Assembly: GCA_036267155.1 (NCBI GenBank)
Contig: DATAWP010000085.1
Coordinates: 1 to 64,000, forward strand
Length of the DNA stretch: 64,000 bases
Direction: 5' to 3'
DNA from: PALSA-1353 sp036267155
GTDB lineage: Bacteria; Planctomycetota; Phycisphaerae; Tepidisphaerales; Tepidisphaeraceae
The notes beneath the pieces are model-generated. The model worked only from the letters and a program-made list of their open reading frames with translations. It did no database searches and was not told the origin of the DNA. This document shows, one piece after another, positions 54,308 to 62,286 of this stretch. The position numbers and the translations under genes are program-made. Position 1 is the first letter of the stretch; the number at the start of each line of letters is the position of its first letter.

Positions 54308-54536
54308 GTATAGTACACCATTCAGTTAATTAACTCATTGGTAAAATACAATGATGGGCCGCGGCTGTCAAGGAGTTTTTTGGGGTGCAACACGGCGGCG
54401 GAAGCCGCCGCGCCGCGCTAAAACCAATGATCCCTTCAGACTTTTTAAAAACCTTGAATCGCAGTCTGCCGATTGGAATTGATTTCGTGGTAGGATCGGT
54501 TTTGCGCAATCCACGAATTCTTAACAAGGGAAAGCC

Positions 54537-55574
54537 ATGGCGATGGAATATCGACAGCTTGGAGGTTCCGGATTCAAAGTCCCCGTCTTGAGTTTCGGCA
54601 CCGGCACGTTCGGAGGCGGGGGTGAGTTCTTCAAGGCGTGGGGAGCGAGCGATGTGGCCGAAGCGACCCGGCTCGTCGATATCTGCCTTGAAGCGGGACT
54701 CAGCATGTTCGACTCGGCCGATGTTTATTCGAATGGGGCGGCCGAGGAAATTTTGGGACAGGCGCTCAAAGGCCGGCGTGACCAGGCGATCATCTCTACC
54801 AAGGGCACGTTCCGATTTGGGCCGGGGCCGAACGACGTTGGGTCGTCACGCCACCATCTCATCCAATCGGTCGAAGGAAGCCTTCGGCGATTGCGGACTG
54901 ACTATATTGATCTTTACCAATTGCACGGATTCGACGCGCTGACTCCAATCGAAGAGGTGCTGGGCACGCTTGGCGATCTGGTGCGGGCTGGCAAGATCCG
55001 CTACGTCGGCTGCTCGAATTTCTCCGGCTGGCATTTGATGAAATCGCTGGCGATTGCCGAACGGTATGGCTTGCCGCGCTATGTTGCTCACCAAGCGTAT
55101 TACTCGCTGATCGGACGTGATTACGAATGGGAGCTGATGCCGCTGGGACTGGATCAAAGGGTTGGCGCGGTGGTTTGGAGCCCGCTGGGGTGGGGGCGAC
55201 TGACGGGGAAAATCCGCCGCGGGAAACCGCTGCCCGAAACCAGCCGGCTGCATAACAAGCTGGTGATCGAGTACGGACCGCCGGTGGCGGACGAGCACGT
55301 TTATCGCATCGTTGACGCGATCGATGCGGTGGCGCGCGAGACTGGAAAGACCGTGCCGCAGATCGCGCTGAACTGGCTGCTCCAGCGTCCGACGGTGGCG
55401 ACGCTGATCATCGGGGCACGCAACGAAGAGCAGTTGCGGCAGAATCTCAACGCCGTGGGGTGGAAACTGACTTCTGAGCAAATTGCGAAGCTCGACGCGG
55501 CCAGTGCGGTGACGCCGGCTTATCCGTATTGGCATCAAAAAGGTTTTCCCGAGCGCAATCCGTTCCCAGTTTGA
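54537..55574 (+). CDS. Aldo/keto reductase
   Basis: A 345-residue TIM-barrel NADPH oxidoreductase. YRQLGGSGFKVPVLSFGTGT (about 4-23) starts the barrel. MFDSADVYSNGAAEEILGQA (about 57-76) has the catalytic Asp and Tyr. STKGTFRF gives the Lys (about 87), and YQLHGFD the His (about 123). LIIGARNEEQLRQNLNAVGW (about 286-305) binds NADP. It belongs to the AKR11/12-like soluble group. AAGGGAAAG just before the start serves as ribosome site. Substrate unknown. Confidence 0.9.
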   Translation: MAMEYRQLGGSGFKVPVLSFGTGTFGGGGEFFKAWGASDVAEATRLVDICLEAGLSMFDSADVYSNGAAEEILGQALKGRRDQAIISTKGTFRFGPGPNDVGSSRHHLIQSVEGSLRRLRTDYIDLYQLHGFDALTPIEEVLGTLGDLVRAGKIRYVGCSNFSGWHLMKSLAIAERYGLPRYVAHQAYYSLIGRDYEWELMPLGLDQRVGAVVWSPLGWGRLTGKIRRGKPLPETSRLHNKLVIEYGPPVADEHVYRIVDAIDAVARETGKTVPQIALNWLLQRPTVATLIIGARNEEQLRQNLNAVGWKLTSEQIAKLDAASAVTPAYPYWHQKGFPERNPFPV

Positions 55575-55652
55575 ATCGCGGTTCTTAGACTAGATCGCAA
55601 CGACATGACGCAATGGGACTCCAGCGCGCCGCGGCTAAAGGACACAGGAGGA

Positions 55653-57353
55653 TCAGGGGGGACTGGGCTCGCCGTGCTTGGGGGTCATCGGCTGATAATT
55701 CTGGGCGATCGGCATTCGGCGACCGAAGCCGAAGGCGCGGCTTGTTACCTTCAGGCCAGGCGCGGCCTGGCGACGCTTGTATTCGCTGCGGTCGATCAGA
55801 CGAATCACTTTCAAAACCGTTTGGGCATCGAATCCCTCGGCGATGATCTCGGCGGCGCCTTTTTCGTCCTCCACGTATCGGTGCAGAATCGCGTCCAACA
55901 CATCGTAGGGCGGAAGCGAATCCTGATCGGTCTGATTCGGACGAAGCTCGGCGCTGGGAATCTTGTCGATGCTGCTTTGCGGAATGATCGGCCGGCCGGC
56001 CTGCTGATTGATCCAGCGGGACAATTCCCAGACGGTGGTTTTGGGCACGTCGCTGATGACGGCCAGGCCGCCGCACATGTCGCCGTACAGCGTGCAATAT
56101 CCCACGGCGATTTCACTCTTGTTGCCCGTGGTAAGCAGGAGGTGATTGAATTTGTTGCTGAACGCCATGAGCAACGCGCCGCGAATACGGGCCTGGAGAT
56201 TTTCCTCGGTGACATCCTCCGGCCGACCGGCGAAAACGCCGGACAGGGTTTGCTCGTAGGCATCGTGAACCTCCTTGATCGGAACGATGTGAAGCGAAAT
56301 TCCCAGGTTCTGGGCCAGCAAACGGGCGTCGGCGACGGAATGATCGGAGCTGAATCGGCTGGGCATCGCCACGCCGGTCACTTTTTCCTTGCCCAGCGCG
56401 GCGACGGCCAGGGCGGCGGTGAGGGCGGAATCGATTCCGCCGGAAAGACCCAGCACGACGCTGGTGAATCCGCATTTCCGCACATAGTCGCGCAAACCCA
56501 GCAGCAGTGCCCGATAGATGGATTCGATTCCATCGCTGGGCTGGTGTAGCGGCTGAGTTGGAGTTTCCAATGGGCCCGAAATGGGAACCTCAACGACCAT
56601 GAGGTCTTCTTCAAAATCCTTCGCCTGTGCAATGACGTTCCCGGCGCTATCGAACACGACGCTGTTGCCGTCGAACACTAATTCATCGTTGCCGCCCACC
56701 TGGTTCACATAAACCAGAGGCTGGCCATATTGCCGAACCTGCGAGGAAAAAAGCTCCACGCGGAATTTGTGCTTGCCGACCACAAAGGGGCTGGCGCTGG
56801 TGTTGATCAGAAGCTGCGCCCCGGCGTGGTGCAGATCGGCGATGGGATTGCGATGATAAAGCCGGCGCGGAATCAGCCGCTCGTCGTTCCACAAATCCTC
56901 GCAGATGGACAGCCCCCCCACCACGTTGCCGATCTGCACCAGGTTTTCCTTTTCGTTCACCGGCCCGGGCTCGAAATACCGGCTCTCGTCAAAAACGTCG
57001 TAGGTGGGTAGCAACGTCTTAAAATGCCGGCTGACGATTCGCCCCTCCCGCAGAAGGGCCACGGCGTTGTGCAGCGGCCGGCCGACGGGATCGGCATTTC
57101 GATCAGCGTACCCCACCACCGCGTCGATCCCCTTCACATGCTGGGCAATCGACTGCAATCCGCGTAGATTGTCTTCGATGAACTGAGGCTTCAGCAGCAA
57201 ATCCTTAGGGGGATAGCCGATGACCGACAATTCAGGGAAGACAACAAGCTGCGCATGCCGGCCCTTGGCGCGGGCGATGAAATCGTTCACCTTGCGGCAA
57301 TTGCCCGCGATGTCCCCCACCGTCGGATTGATCTGGGCCAGGGCGATTCGCAT
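55653..57353 (-). CDS. nadE: Glutamine-dependent NAD+ synthetase
   Basis: A 566-residue two-domain enzyme. The nitrilase-like glutaminase domain (about 1-260) has the E41-K112-C151 triad: VVFPEL (37-42), FKTLLPTYDVFDE (111-123) and ICEDLW (150-155). The synthetase domain (about 275-545) has the ATP P-loop LSGGIDSA (303-310). It converts deamido-NAD to NAD with glutamine, completing the pathway that pncA feeds. The C-terminus ends RRMPIAQNYQ and a short Pro tail. It is convergent with the aldo/keto reductase. Confidence 0.95.
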   Translation of the reverse strand: MRIALAQINPTVGDIAGNCRKVNDFIARAKGRHAQLVVFPELSVIGYPPKDLLLKPQFIEDNLRGLQSIAQHVKGIDAVVGYADRNADPVGRPLHNAVALLREGRIVSRHFKTLLPTYDVFDESRYFEPGPVNEKENLVQIGNVVGGLSICEDLWNDERLIPRRLYHRNPIADLHHAGAQLLINTSASPFVVGKHKFRVELFSSQVRQYGQPLVYVNQVGGNDELVFDGNSVVFDSAGNVIAQAKDFEEDLMVVEVPISGPLETPTQPLHQPSDGIESIYRALLLGLRDYVRKCGFTSVVLGLSGGIDSALTAALAVAALGKEKVTGVAMPSRFSSDHSVADARLLAQNLGISLHIVPIKEVHDAYEQTLSGVFAGRPEDVTEENLQARIRGALLMAFSNKFNHLLLTTGNKSEIAVGYCTLYGDMCGGLAVISDVPKTTVWELSRWINQQAGRPIIPQSSIDKIPSAELRPNQTDQDSLPPYDVLDAILHRYVEDEKGAAEIIAEGFDAQTVLKVIRLIDRSEYKRRQAAPGLKVTSRAFGFGRRMPIAQNYQPMTPKHGEPSPP

Positions 57354-57456
57354 AATGAAATCCTATTCATTGCCCGTCATTTGTCTCCAATACATGTGCT
57401 TTTCACATCGGGTTCATCTTAAATGCCTATAAACCCACAAACTATGGGAGCCGGCT

Positions 57457-58512
57457 ATGAAGCTGCGTGTTGCACTGATCGTCCTGTTTGGAATGCTTTG
57501 CTCGACCGCGATGGCGGATGATTCCGCCGGGCCGTACAAGCTGCTCAAATCCGTCACCGTCGGCGGAGATGGGGGCTGGGATTACCTGGCGGTTGATTCC
57601 GACGCCCGGCGGCTCTATGTCTCGCGCGGCAGTCGCTTCGATGTCTACGACGCCGATTCACTGGAAAAAGTCGGCGAGATTCCAGACACCCCGAACTGTC
57701 ACGGCGTGGCGTGGGACAAAGAATCGGGACACGGGTTCACCAGCGACGGCAACCGTGACAACCCATCGGTCACGATGTTCGATATTAAGACATTGAAGGT
57801 TATCAAGACCATCAGCGTGACCGGCCGGCCAGATGGGATTTTTTTTGAGCCGTTCACCAAACACATTTTCGTGGAGAGTCACGAGGATCCGAATGAGACG
57901 GTCATCAACCCCGCCGATGGAACGGTCGTGGGAACGATTGATCTCGGCGGCGAGCCGGAGCAGGGCGCCAGCGACGGCAAAGGACATGTTTACGTCAATC
58001 TGGAAAGCACCAGCGAGGTCGTGGTGGTCGATCCCGCGGCGATGAAAGTCACCGCCCGCTACAAGCTCGGCGAGGGGGAAGGCCCCAGCGGCATGGGGCT
58101 GGATGCGAAGAATCACCGCATTTTCTCGTGCTGCGGCAACGCCAAGATGGTGGTATTGGATGCCGACAGCGGGAAAATCCTGGCGACGCTTCCGACCGGT
58201 CGGGGGACTGATGCCGGGACATTTGATCCCGACACGATGGAGGCGTTCAGTTCCAACGGGGACGGAACATTGAGCGTCATAAAGGAAAACAGCCCGTCAG
58301 ATTTCGAGGTCGAGCAGAATGTCCAGACCAAGCGGGGGGCTCGGACCTGCGCACTGGATGAAAAGACTCGCAACATCATCCTGGTGACGGCCGAACCCCA
58401 GGCACCATCAACGGCTCCAGCGGCGACACAGCCGGCGGAGGGGGGCCGCCGGCGCCGTCGGCCGCGATGGGCGCCGGGGACGTTTATGATTCTGGTGGTT
58501 GGGAAGTCGTGA
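57457..58512 (+). CDS. Periplasmic YncE-like beta-propeller protein
   Basis: A 351-residue protein with a signal peptide (about 1-20, VALIVLFGMLCSTAMA). Repeated blade-like segments of about 40 residues follow: DYLAVDSDARRLYVSRGSRF, NCHGVAWDKESGHGFTSDGN, PDGIFFEPFTKHIFVESHED, GMGLDAKNHRIFSCCGNAKM. This is the YncE/SMP-30-like seven-blade type. A basic RRRRR patch (about 331-336) interrupts the C-terminus. No enzyme motif is seen. A palindromic heptad element follows its stop. Confidence 0.75.
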   Translation: MKLRVALIVLFGMLCSTAMADDSAGPYKLLKSVTVGGDGGWDYLAVDSDARRLYVSRGSRFDVYDADSLEKVGEIPDTPNCHGVAWDKESGHGFTSDGNRDNPSVTMFDIKTLKVIKTISVTGRPDGIFFEPFTKHIFVESHEDPNETVINPADGTVVGTIDLGGEPEQGASDGKGHVYVNLESTSEVVVVDPAAMKVTARYKLGEGEGPSGMGLDAKNHRIFSCCGNAKMVVLDADSGKILATLPTGRGTDAGTFDPDTMEAFSSNGDGTLSVIKENSPSDFEVEQNVQTKRGARTCALDEKTRNIILVTAEPQAPSTAPAATQPAEGGRRRRRPRWAPGTFMILVVGKS

Positions 58513-58528
58513 GGAAGTGCAAGCAGCA

Positions 58529-58590
58529 AGTGCAAGTAGCAAGTACAAGGGGCAAGTAAAAACTTGAACTTGCAACTTGCTACTTGCACT
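58529..58590. repeat. Palindromic element of GCAAGTA heptads
   Basis: AGTGCAAGTAGCAAGT (58529-58544) and ACTTGCTACTTGCACT (58575-58590) are perfect 16-base inverted repeats. The spacer and the 15 bases upstream also hold GCAAGT/CAAGTA units. It lies just after the beta-propeller gene and may end its mRNA. Confidence 0.6.
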
Positions 58591-58604
58591 GATTTCAGAT
58601 TTTC

Positions 58605-58654
58605 AAAAAAAGGGCCGGCCCTCGGGTCGGAAAGGTAAAGAACCCGGGGGCCGG
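58605..58654 (-). terminator. Intrinsic terminator of the PilZ gene
   Basis: In minus reading a 13-bp stem (CCGGCCCCCGGGT with ACCCGAGGGCCGG, one mismatch) with a loop of about 14 bases, followed by CCC and TTTTTTT. It lies 30 bases after the PilZ stop at 58684. Confidence 0.8.
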
Positions 58655-58683
58655 TGGGGTTGTTTCGTTGATTGCAATTCGCT

Positions 58684-59139
58684 TTAGGCGGCCAGCGGCT
58701 GCGTCGAGAGGTATAGGCCCAGCATTCCGCGATCGATCTCGTCCATGTCCATCAGCCGGCCGGCAACGTCGAACTCGTCCGTGCCGATCTTTTTGACCCG
58801 GCTGACAGTCATCCAGCCGGTCCATTCGTTTTTCGGCGACAGGCCGGCCCCTCGTGTGATGAACGGGCTGATGCCCGCGTAGTTGGGCAACTCCATCCGA
58901 ACGCGAATCTGATTGTCCGGTTTGACGTTCTGCTGATTGGTGCGGATGCGGAGGCCGCCGGCGGAGATGTCTACAATCCTTCCGAAATTCTTGCCCGAGC
59001 GGCGACCGCCTTCCCAGCGATCCACCGTGATCTCCTGGGTCTCCATATCGTGCCGCCGATGCTCCCGACGTTCAATGCCGGACGCCGATTCCTCGGCCGA
59101 TTCAACACTCTGCTTGGAAATGGTGGCCAACTGGCTCAT
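58684..59139 (-). CDS. PilZ-domain protein (c-di-GMP binding)
   Basis: A 151-residue PilZ protein. RREHRRHDME (about 24-33) gives the R-x-x-x-R motif and DISAGGLRIRT (about 58-68) the D-x-S-x-x-G. VAGRLMDMDEIDRGMLGLYL is at the C-terminus. I start at ATG 59139 (MSQLATISK), where GAGGAG lies about ten bases upstream; a longer frame to 59226 has a Cys-rich odd extension. It is separate from the PilZ protein at 13976. No gene nearby suggests its target. Confidence 0.82.
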   Translation of the reverse strand: MSQLATISKQSVESAEESASGIERREHRRHDMETQEITVDRWEGGRRSGKNFGRIVDISAGGLRIRTNQQNVKPDNQIRVRMELPNYAGISPFITRGAGLSPKNEWTGWMTVSRVKKIGTDEFDVAGRLMDMDEIDRGMLGLYLSTQPLAA

Positions 59140-59308
59140 ATAGATGCGCTCCTCTTCTTGACGGCAACAAAAACCACATCGGCCAAGGTCAGGAACGACT
59201 TTGTTAATTTGGGTATTTTGAGGCAAAGAGATAATAGATTTTTCCAGTTCATGGCCCTCTAATTACCTCTATCATGTTAATATCTGTTTTGACATTTATT
59301 AGGGAGCC

Positions 59309-59785
59309 ATGATGGTCGGCAAACTTGGAGAGGAGATTGGTAAGACGGGCCCGTTTGCCTCGCTTGAGGAAGAGGTTGTGCTGAATCTTTTACGCACTGC
59401 CGATCGGCTGATGGGAACGATTGAGGATGTGCTGAAGCCCGTTGGTTTATCGCCAACCCAATACAACGTCCTGCGGATTCTACGCGGGGTATCTGCGCAA
59501 GGCCTTTCTTGTCAGGAGATTGCGCGGAGAATGATTACTCGGGATGCCGATCTGACCCGTTTGCTCGACCGGGTTCAACAGCGCGGCTTGGTGCATCGGC
59601 AACGGCAGACAGACGACCGCCGAGTCGTCCGCATCACGATCACTCCCGCGGGCCTTTCAACTCTGTCAGAACTGGATCGAACCGTGCTGGACTTGAATAA
59701 AAAGCTGCTTGGGCACATGGGTGATGATCGGCTTAAACTGTTATTGGACCTGATCGAAGATGTCCGAAAACACGCTGAAGCATGA
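59309..59785 (+). CDS. MarR-family transcriptional regulator
   Basis: A 158-residue winged-helix regulator. LRTADRLMGTIEDVLKPVGL (about 28-47), LSPTQYNVLRILRG (about 47-60), RMITRDADLTRLLDRVQQRG (about 74-93) and RQTDDRRVVRITITPAG (about 99-115) follow the MarR fold, with the D-R-R wing. It is 73 bases before pirin and likely controls it and yceI. The gap upstream has an ATGTTAA...TTGACAT half-palindrome at about 59274-59300 that could be its operator. Confidence 0.88.
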   Translation: MMVGKLGEEIGKTGPFASLEEEVVLNLLRTADRLMGTIEDVLKPVGLSPTQYNVLRILRGVSAQGLSCQEIARRMITRDADLTRLLDRVQQRGLVHRQRQTDDRRVVRITITPAGLSTLSELDRTVLDLNKKLLGHMGDDRLKLLLDLIEDVRKHAEA

Positions 59786-59832
59786 GGCATTGACACAACA
59801 AATGTTTAAACATATAATGTGTTAACAATTAT

Positions 59833-59848
59833 TGTGGCAATTGCCACA
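59833..59848. promoter_or_regulatory. Perfect 16-bp palindrome before pirin
   Basis: TGTGGCAATTGCCACA, a perfect palindrome 10 bases upstream of the pirin ATG and close to its ribosome site. A MarR-type operator is the obvious reading; an RNA hairpin is also possible. Confidence 0.5.
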
Positions 59849-59858
59849 GGAGACTTTT

Positions 59859-60557
59859 ATGATCGGCACCATCCCATCAAGCGAACGACATCACGGCCAG
59901 CACGGTTGGCTGGACACCCATTGGCATTTTTCCTTCGGCGACTATCACGACCCCAAGAACATGAACTGGGGCGCCCTGCGCGTCTTCAACGATGACATCA
60001 TCCAGGGCGGCGGTGGATTCGATTTCCATCCCCATCGCGATATGGAAATCGTCACCATCGTGTACAAGGGCGAGCTTCGCCATGAGGACAATCTTGGAAA
60101 TGCCGGCGTGATACATCCCAGCGAGGTTCAGGTCATGTCGGCCGGCCAGGGAATTGTCCACGCCGAGCACAACAACTCCCCCACCGCTGCGGCCCATCTG
60201 CTGCAGATCTGGATCATCCCGCGGCATCGGGGCAACGCGCCCCGCTGGGAGCAAAAGCAGTTCGATCCAAAGGCGAGGGTGGGAACGCTTTTGCCGGTTG
60301 TCTCCGGCGGCGACATCCCGGAAACTCTTCAAATCGACCAGAATGCGGCGATCTATCTCTCCACTCTGCCCGCGGGCAAACAAGTGGAACACACCCTGGC
60401 GCCCGGACGAAAGGCGTATCTGTTCGTCGTCGATGGCAAGATCGATCTGAACGGCAAGCCGCTTGTCGCGGGAGATCAGGCCCGCATCGATCACGAAACA
60501 AGCTTGAAAGTCGTTGCGAAGAATCAGGCGGAGTTGATTCTGCTCGATTTGCCATGA
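59859..60557 (+). CDS. Pirin (YhhW-like) family protein
   Basis: A 232-residue bicupin. FDFHPHRDMEIVTIVYKGEL (about 53-72) with GIVHAEHNNSP (about 98-108) contains the N-terminal metal ligands (His, His, His, Glu). Some members have quercetin 2,3-dioxygenase activity. LQIWIIPRHRGNAPRWEQKQ (about 113-132) is typical. An AGGAGA site supports ATG 59859. It lies between marR and yceI in a likely operon. Confidence 0.92.
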   Translation: MIGTIPSSERHHGQHGWLDTHWHFSFGDYHDPKNMNWGALRVFNDDIIQGGGGFDFHPHRDMEIVTIVYKGELRHEDNLGNAGVIHPSEVQVMSAGQGIVHAEHNNSPTAAAHLLQIWIIPRHRGNAPRWEQKQFDPKARVGTLLPVVSGGDIPETLQIDQNAAIYLSTLPAGKQVEHTLAPGRKAYLFVVDGKIDLNGKPLVAGDQARIDHETSLKVVAKNQAELILLDLP

Positions 60558-60594
60558 AAGATGGCAACAACATCATTTTAGGAAAGGAGCCTTC

Positions 60595-61170
60595 ATGAAT
60601 CGTTTATTGAGCCTCTTCGGTGCATTGGCTTTGGCGTTCGTTTTTTCCTCGGCGGCACTGGCCGACGATTACAAAGCCGATCCGGTCCATTCGTTCGTGG
60701 TGTTTGACGTGCATCATCTTGGCGCCGGCTACGTGTATGGCACATTCGGCGGGCCGAGCGGCGCGGTGAGCTACGACGCCAGTGATTTGTCGAAGACAAC
60801 CTTCGACTTGAGCGTCGAGACCGACAGCATTGTCACGCGCAGCGCCAATCGCGACAAAGACCTCAAAGGCCCCGATTTCTTCGACGTCAAGCAGTTCCCG
60901 ACCATGACGTTCAAGAGCACCGGCGTGAAGAAGACGGGCGACAATAGGATGGATGTCACCGGCGATCTCACCATTCGCGGAGTAACCAAATCCGTCACGG
61001 TACCCATGGAAATGACCGGCACCGGCAAAGGGATGCGCGGCGAGACCCGCACCGGATTCCGAACCAGTTTCACCATCGACCGCACGGATTTCGGCGTAAG
61101 TGGCGATCCGGCGCCGATCATCGGCAACGAGATTCACGTGATCGTGGCGATTGAAGCGATCGCGCAGTAA
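60595..61170 (+). CDS. YceI-family periplasmic protein
   Basis: A 191-residue protein with a signal peptide (about 1-22, ALALAFVFSSAALA). YKADPVHSFVVFDVHHLGAG (about 25-44) and VTGDLTIRGVTKSVTVPMEM (about 121-140) are the YceI lipocalin-like barrel motifs. The family binds isoprenoid-like ligands. AAAGGAGCC upstream is the ribosome site. It is 37 bases after pirin and six before the following membrane protein, so the operon may be four genes long. Confidence 0.9.
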   Translation: MNRLLSLFGALALAFVFSSAALADDYKADPVHSFVVFDVHHLGAGYVYGTFGGPSGAVSYDASDLSKTTFDLSVETDSIVTRSANRDKDLKGPDFFDVKQFPTMTFKSTGVKKTGDNRMDVTGDLTIRGVTKSVTVPMEMTGTGKGMRGETRTGFRTSFTIDRTDFGVSGDPAPIIGNEIHVIVAIEAIAQ

Positions 61171-61176
61171 CGATCC

Positions 61177-62079
61177 GTGCCATTTACACACGCGCAATTT
61201 CTGATTGGGATCGTCCTGCCGGCTGCTCTGATCGGGCTGGACATTCTGCTGATGTGGTCCCCCCGCATCGGCGGCTATGCGCGCTGGAGTTCTGCTCCGC
61301 TGGTGGCAATCGGGTTTGGAATCGCGTACTGGATTTTTGAGCCGAAGCTTGGCTGGCCGCCCAATGCCAATGTCATCTATCTGCTGTTTTATTTCGCGGC
61401 GGCGCTGGGAATCCTGGGGCTGATCGATGCGATTTTCAAACCGCCGGCGTTTCTGCGGCTCATGGTGCTGATGCTTCTTTGGCCGCTTGCGGTTCAATTG
61501 CTCCTGGGTCCGCTGAATGTGTCCGCGATGGACGGTTTGCGGGGGCAATTGTGGATCACCGGGTCAATGCTGATCGCGGCGGTGTGGGCGCTGACGTTCG
61601 AATATTTATCGGAGCGGTCGCCGGGCATTACGGCGCCGCTGCTGCTGGCGGCGATGGCGGCGGCTAGTTCGATCCTCTTGGCAATGGGCTGGCACATACA
61701 AAGTTCCGGTGCGCTGGCAGGGGCACTGGCAGCCATGTCGGTGGCGGCACTGGTCGTGGGTGGCTGGAGCAGCCGGATTTCTTTCTCGCACGGATCGGCA
61801 CAGACGATCGTACTGCTTCTGCTGCTCGTACTCGTACACGGATATTTCTATACCGGCGACACGCTGACGAACTGGCAACAACTTTGGATCGGCTTGCTTC
61901 TGGTTTCGCCCCTGTTGGTGTTCATCGGCGACCTTGCGGTTATGCGCCGGCAACGTCCGATATGGCGGCTCGCTGCCAGAGTGATTCCGGTGCTGATCGT
62001 CCTGAGCATCGTGTGCGCGGCCACCATCCGGGATTACGTACACGCCGAACAGGCGCAGGCAACGATGCAAGATGAATGA
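61177..62079 (+). CDS. Multi-pass membrane protein, unknown function
   Basis: A 300-residue protein with about nine hydrophobic helices (for example FLIGIVLPAALIGLDILLMW and LIAAVWALTFEYLSERSPGI) and short loops. A GTG start lies six bases after yceI, so translation may be coupled. I recognise no family, and no signal or catalytic motif is seen. Confidence 0.65.
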   Translation: MPFTHAQFLIGIVLPAALIGLDILLMWSPRIGGYARWSSAPLVAIGFGIAYWIFEPKLGWPPNANVIYLLFYFAAALGILGLIDAIFKPPAFLRLMVLMLLWPLAVQLLLGPLNVSAMDGLRGQLWITGSMLIAAVWALTFEYLSERSPGITAPLLLAAMAAASSILLAMGWHIQSSGALAGALAAMSVAALVVGGWSSRISFSHGSAQTIVLLLLLVLVHGYFYTGDTLTNWQQLWIGLLLVSPLLVFIGDLAVMRRQRPIWRLAARVIPVLIVLSIVCAATIRDYVHAEQAQATMQDE

Positions 62080-62286
62080 CATTCGTTCGCAGAAGGCTTG
62101 TTGGACCATTGTCAGGCGAGCCGACGGCGTCCGCATCTGCGGCAGACTATGATATTCGAGCCGGCGATCCCGGCCGGCTCGATAACCGCAACCGACAAAA
62201 ATCCTCGCCCCGCCCATTGCCTCACATACCTTAAAAATTTCTCGACAACTCTTGGGAACTCCGATAGCCTGCACAGCTGACAAAAA
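62080..62286. other. Intergenic region with hairpin
   Basis: CGAGCCGGC (62157-62165) pairs with GCCGGCTCG (62173-62181), a 9-bp stem without a U-tract. Otherwise I see nothing clear in these 207 bases. Confidence 0.4.

Noticed and set aside
54393..54410. GC-rich 7-bp hairpin CGGCGGC-GGAA-GCCGCCG
   Set aside because: Short, in a GC-rich genome and without a U-tract; cannot be told from chance.
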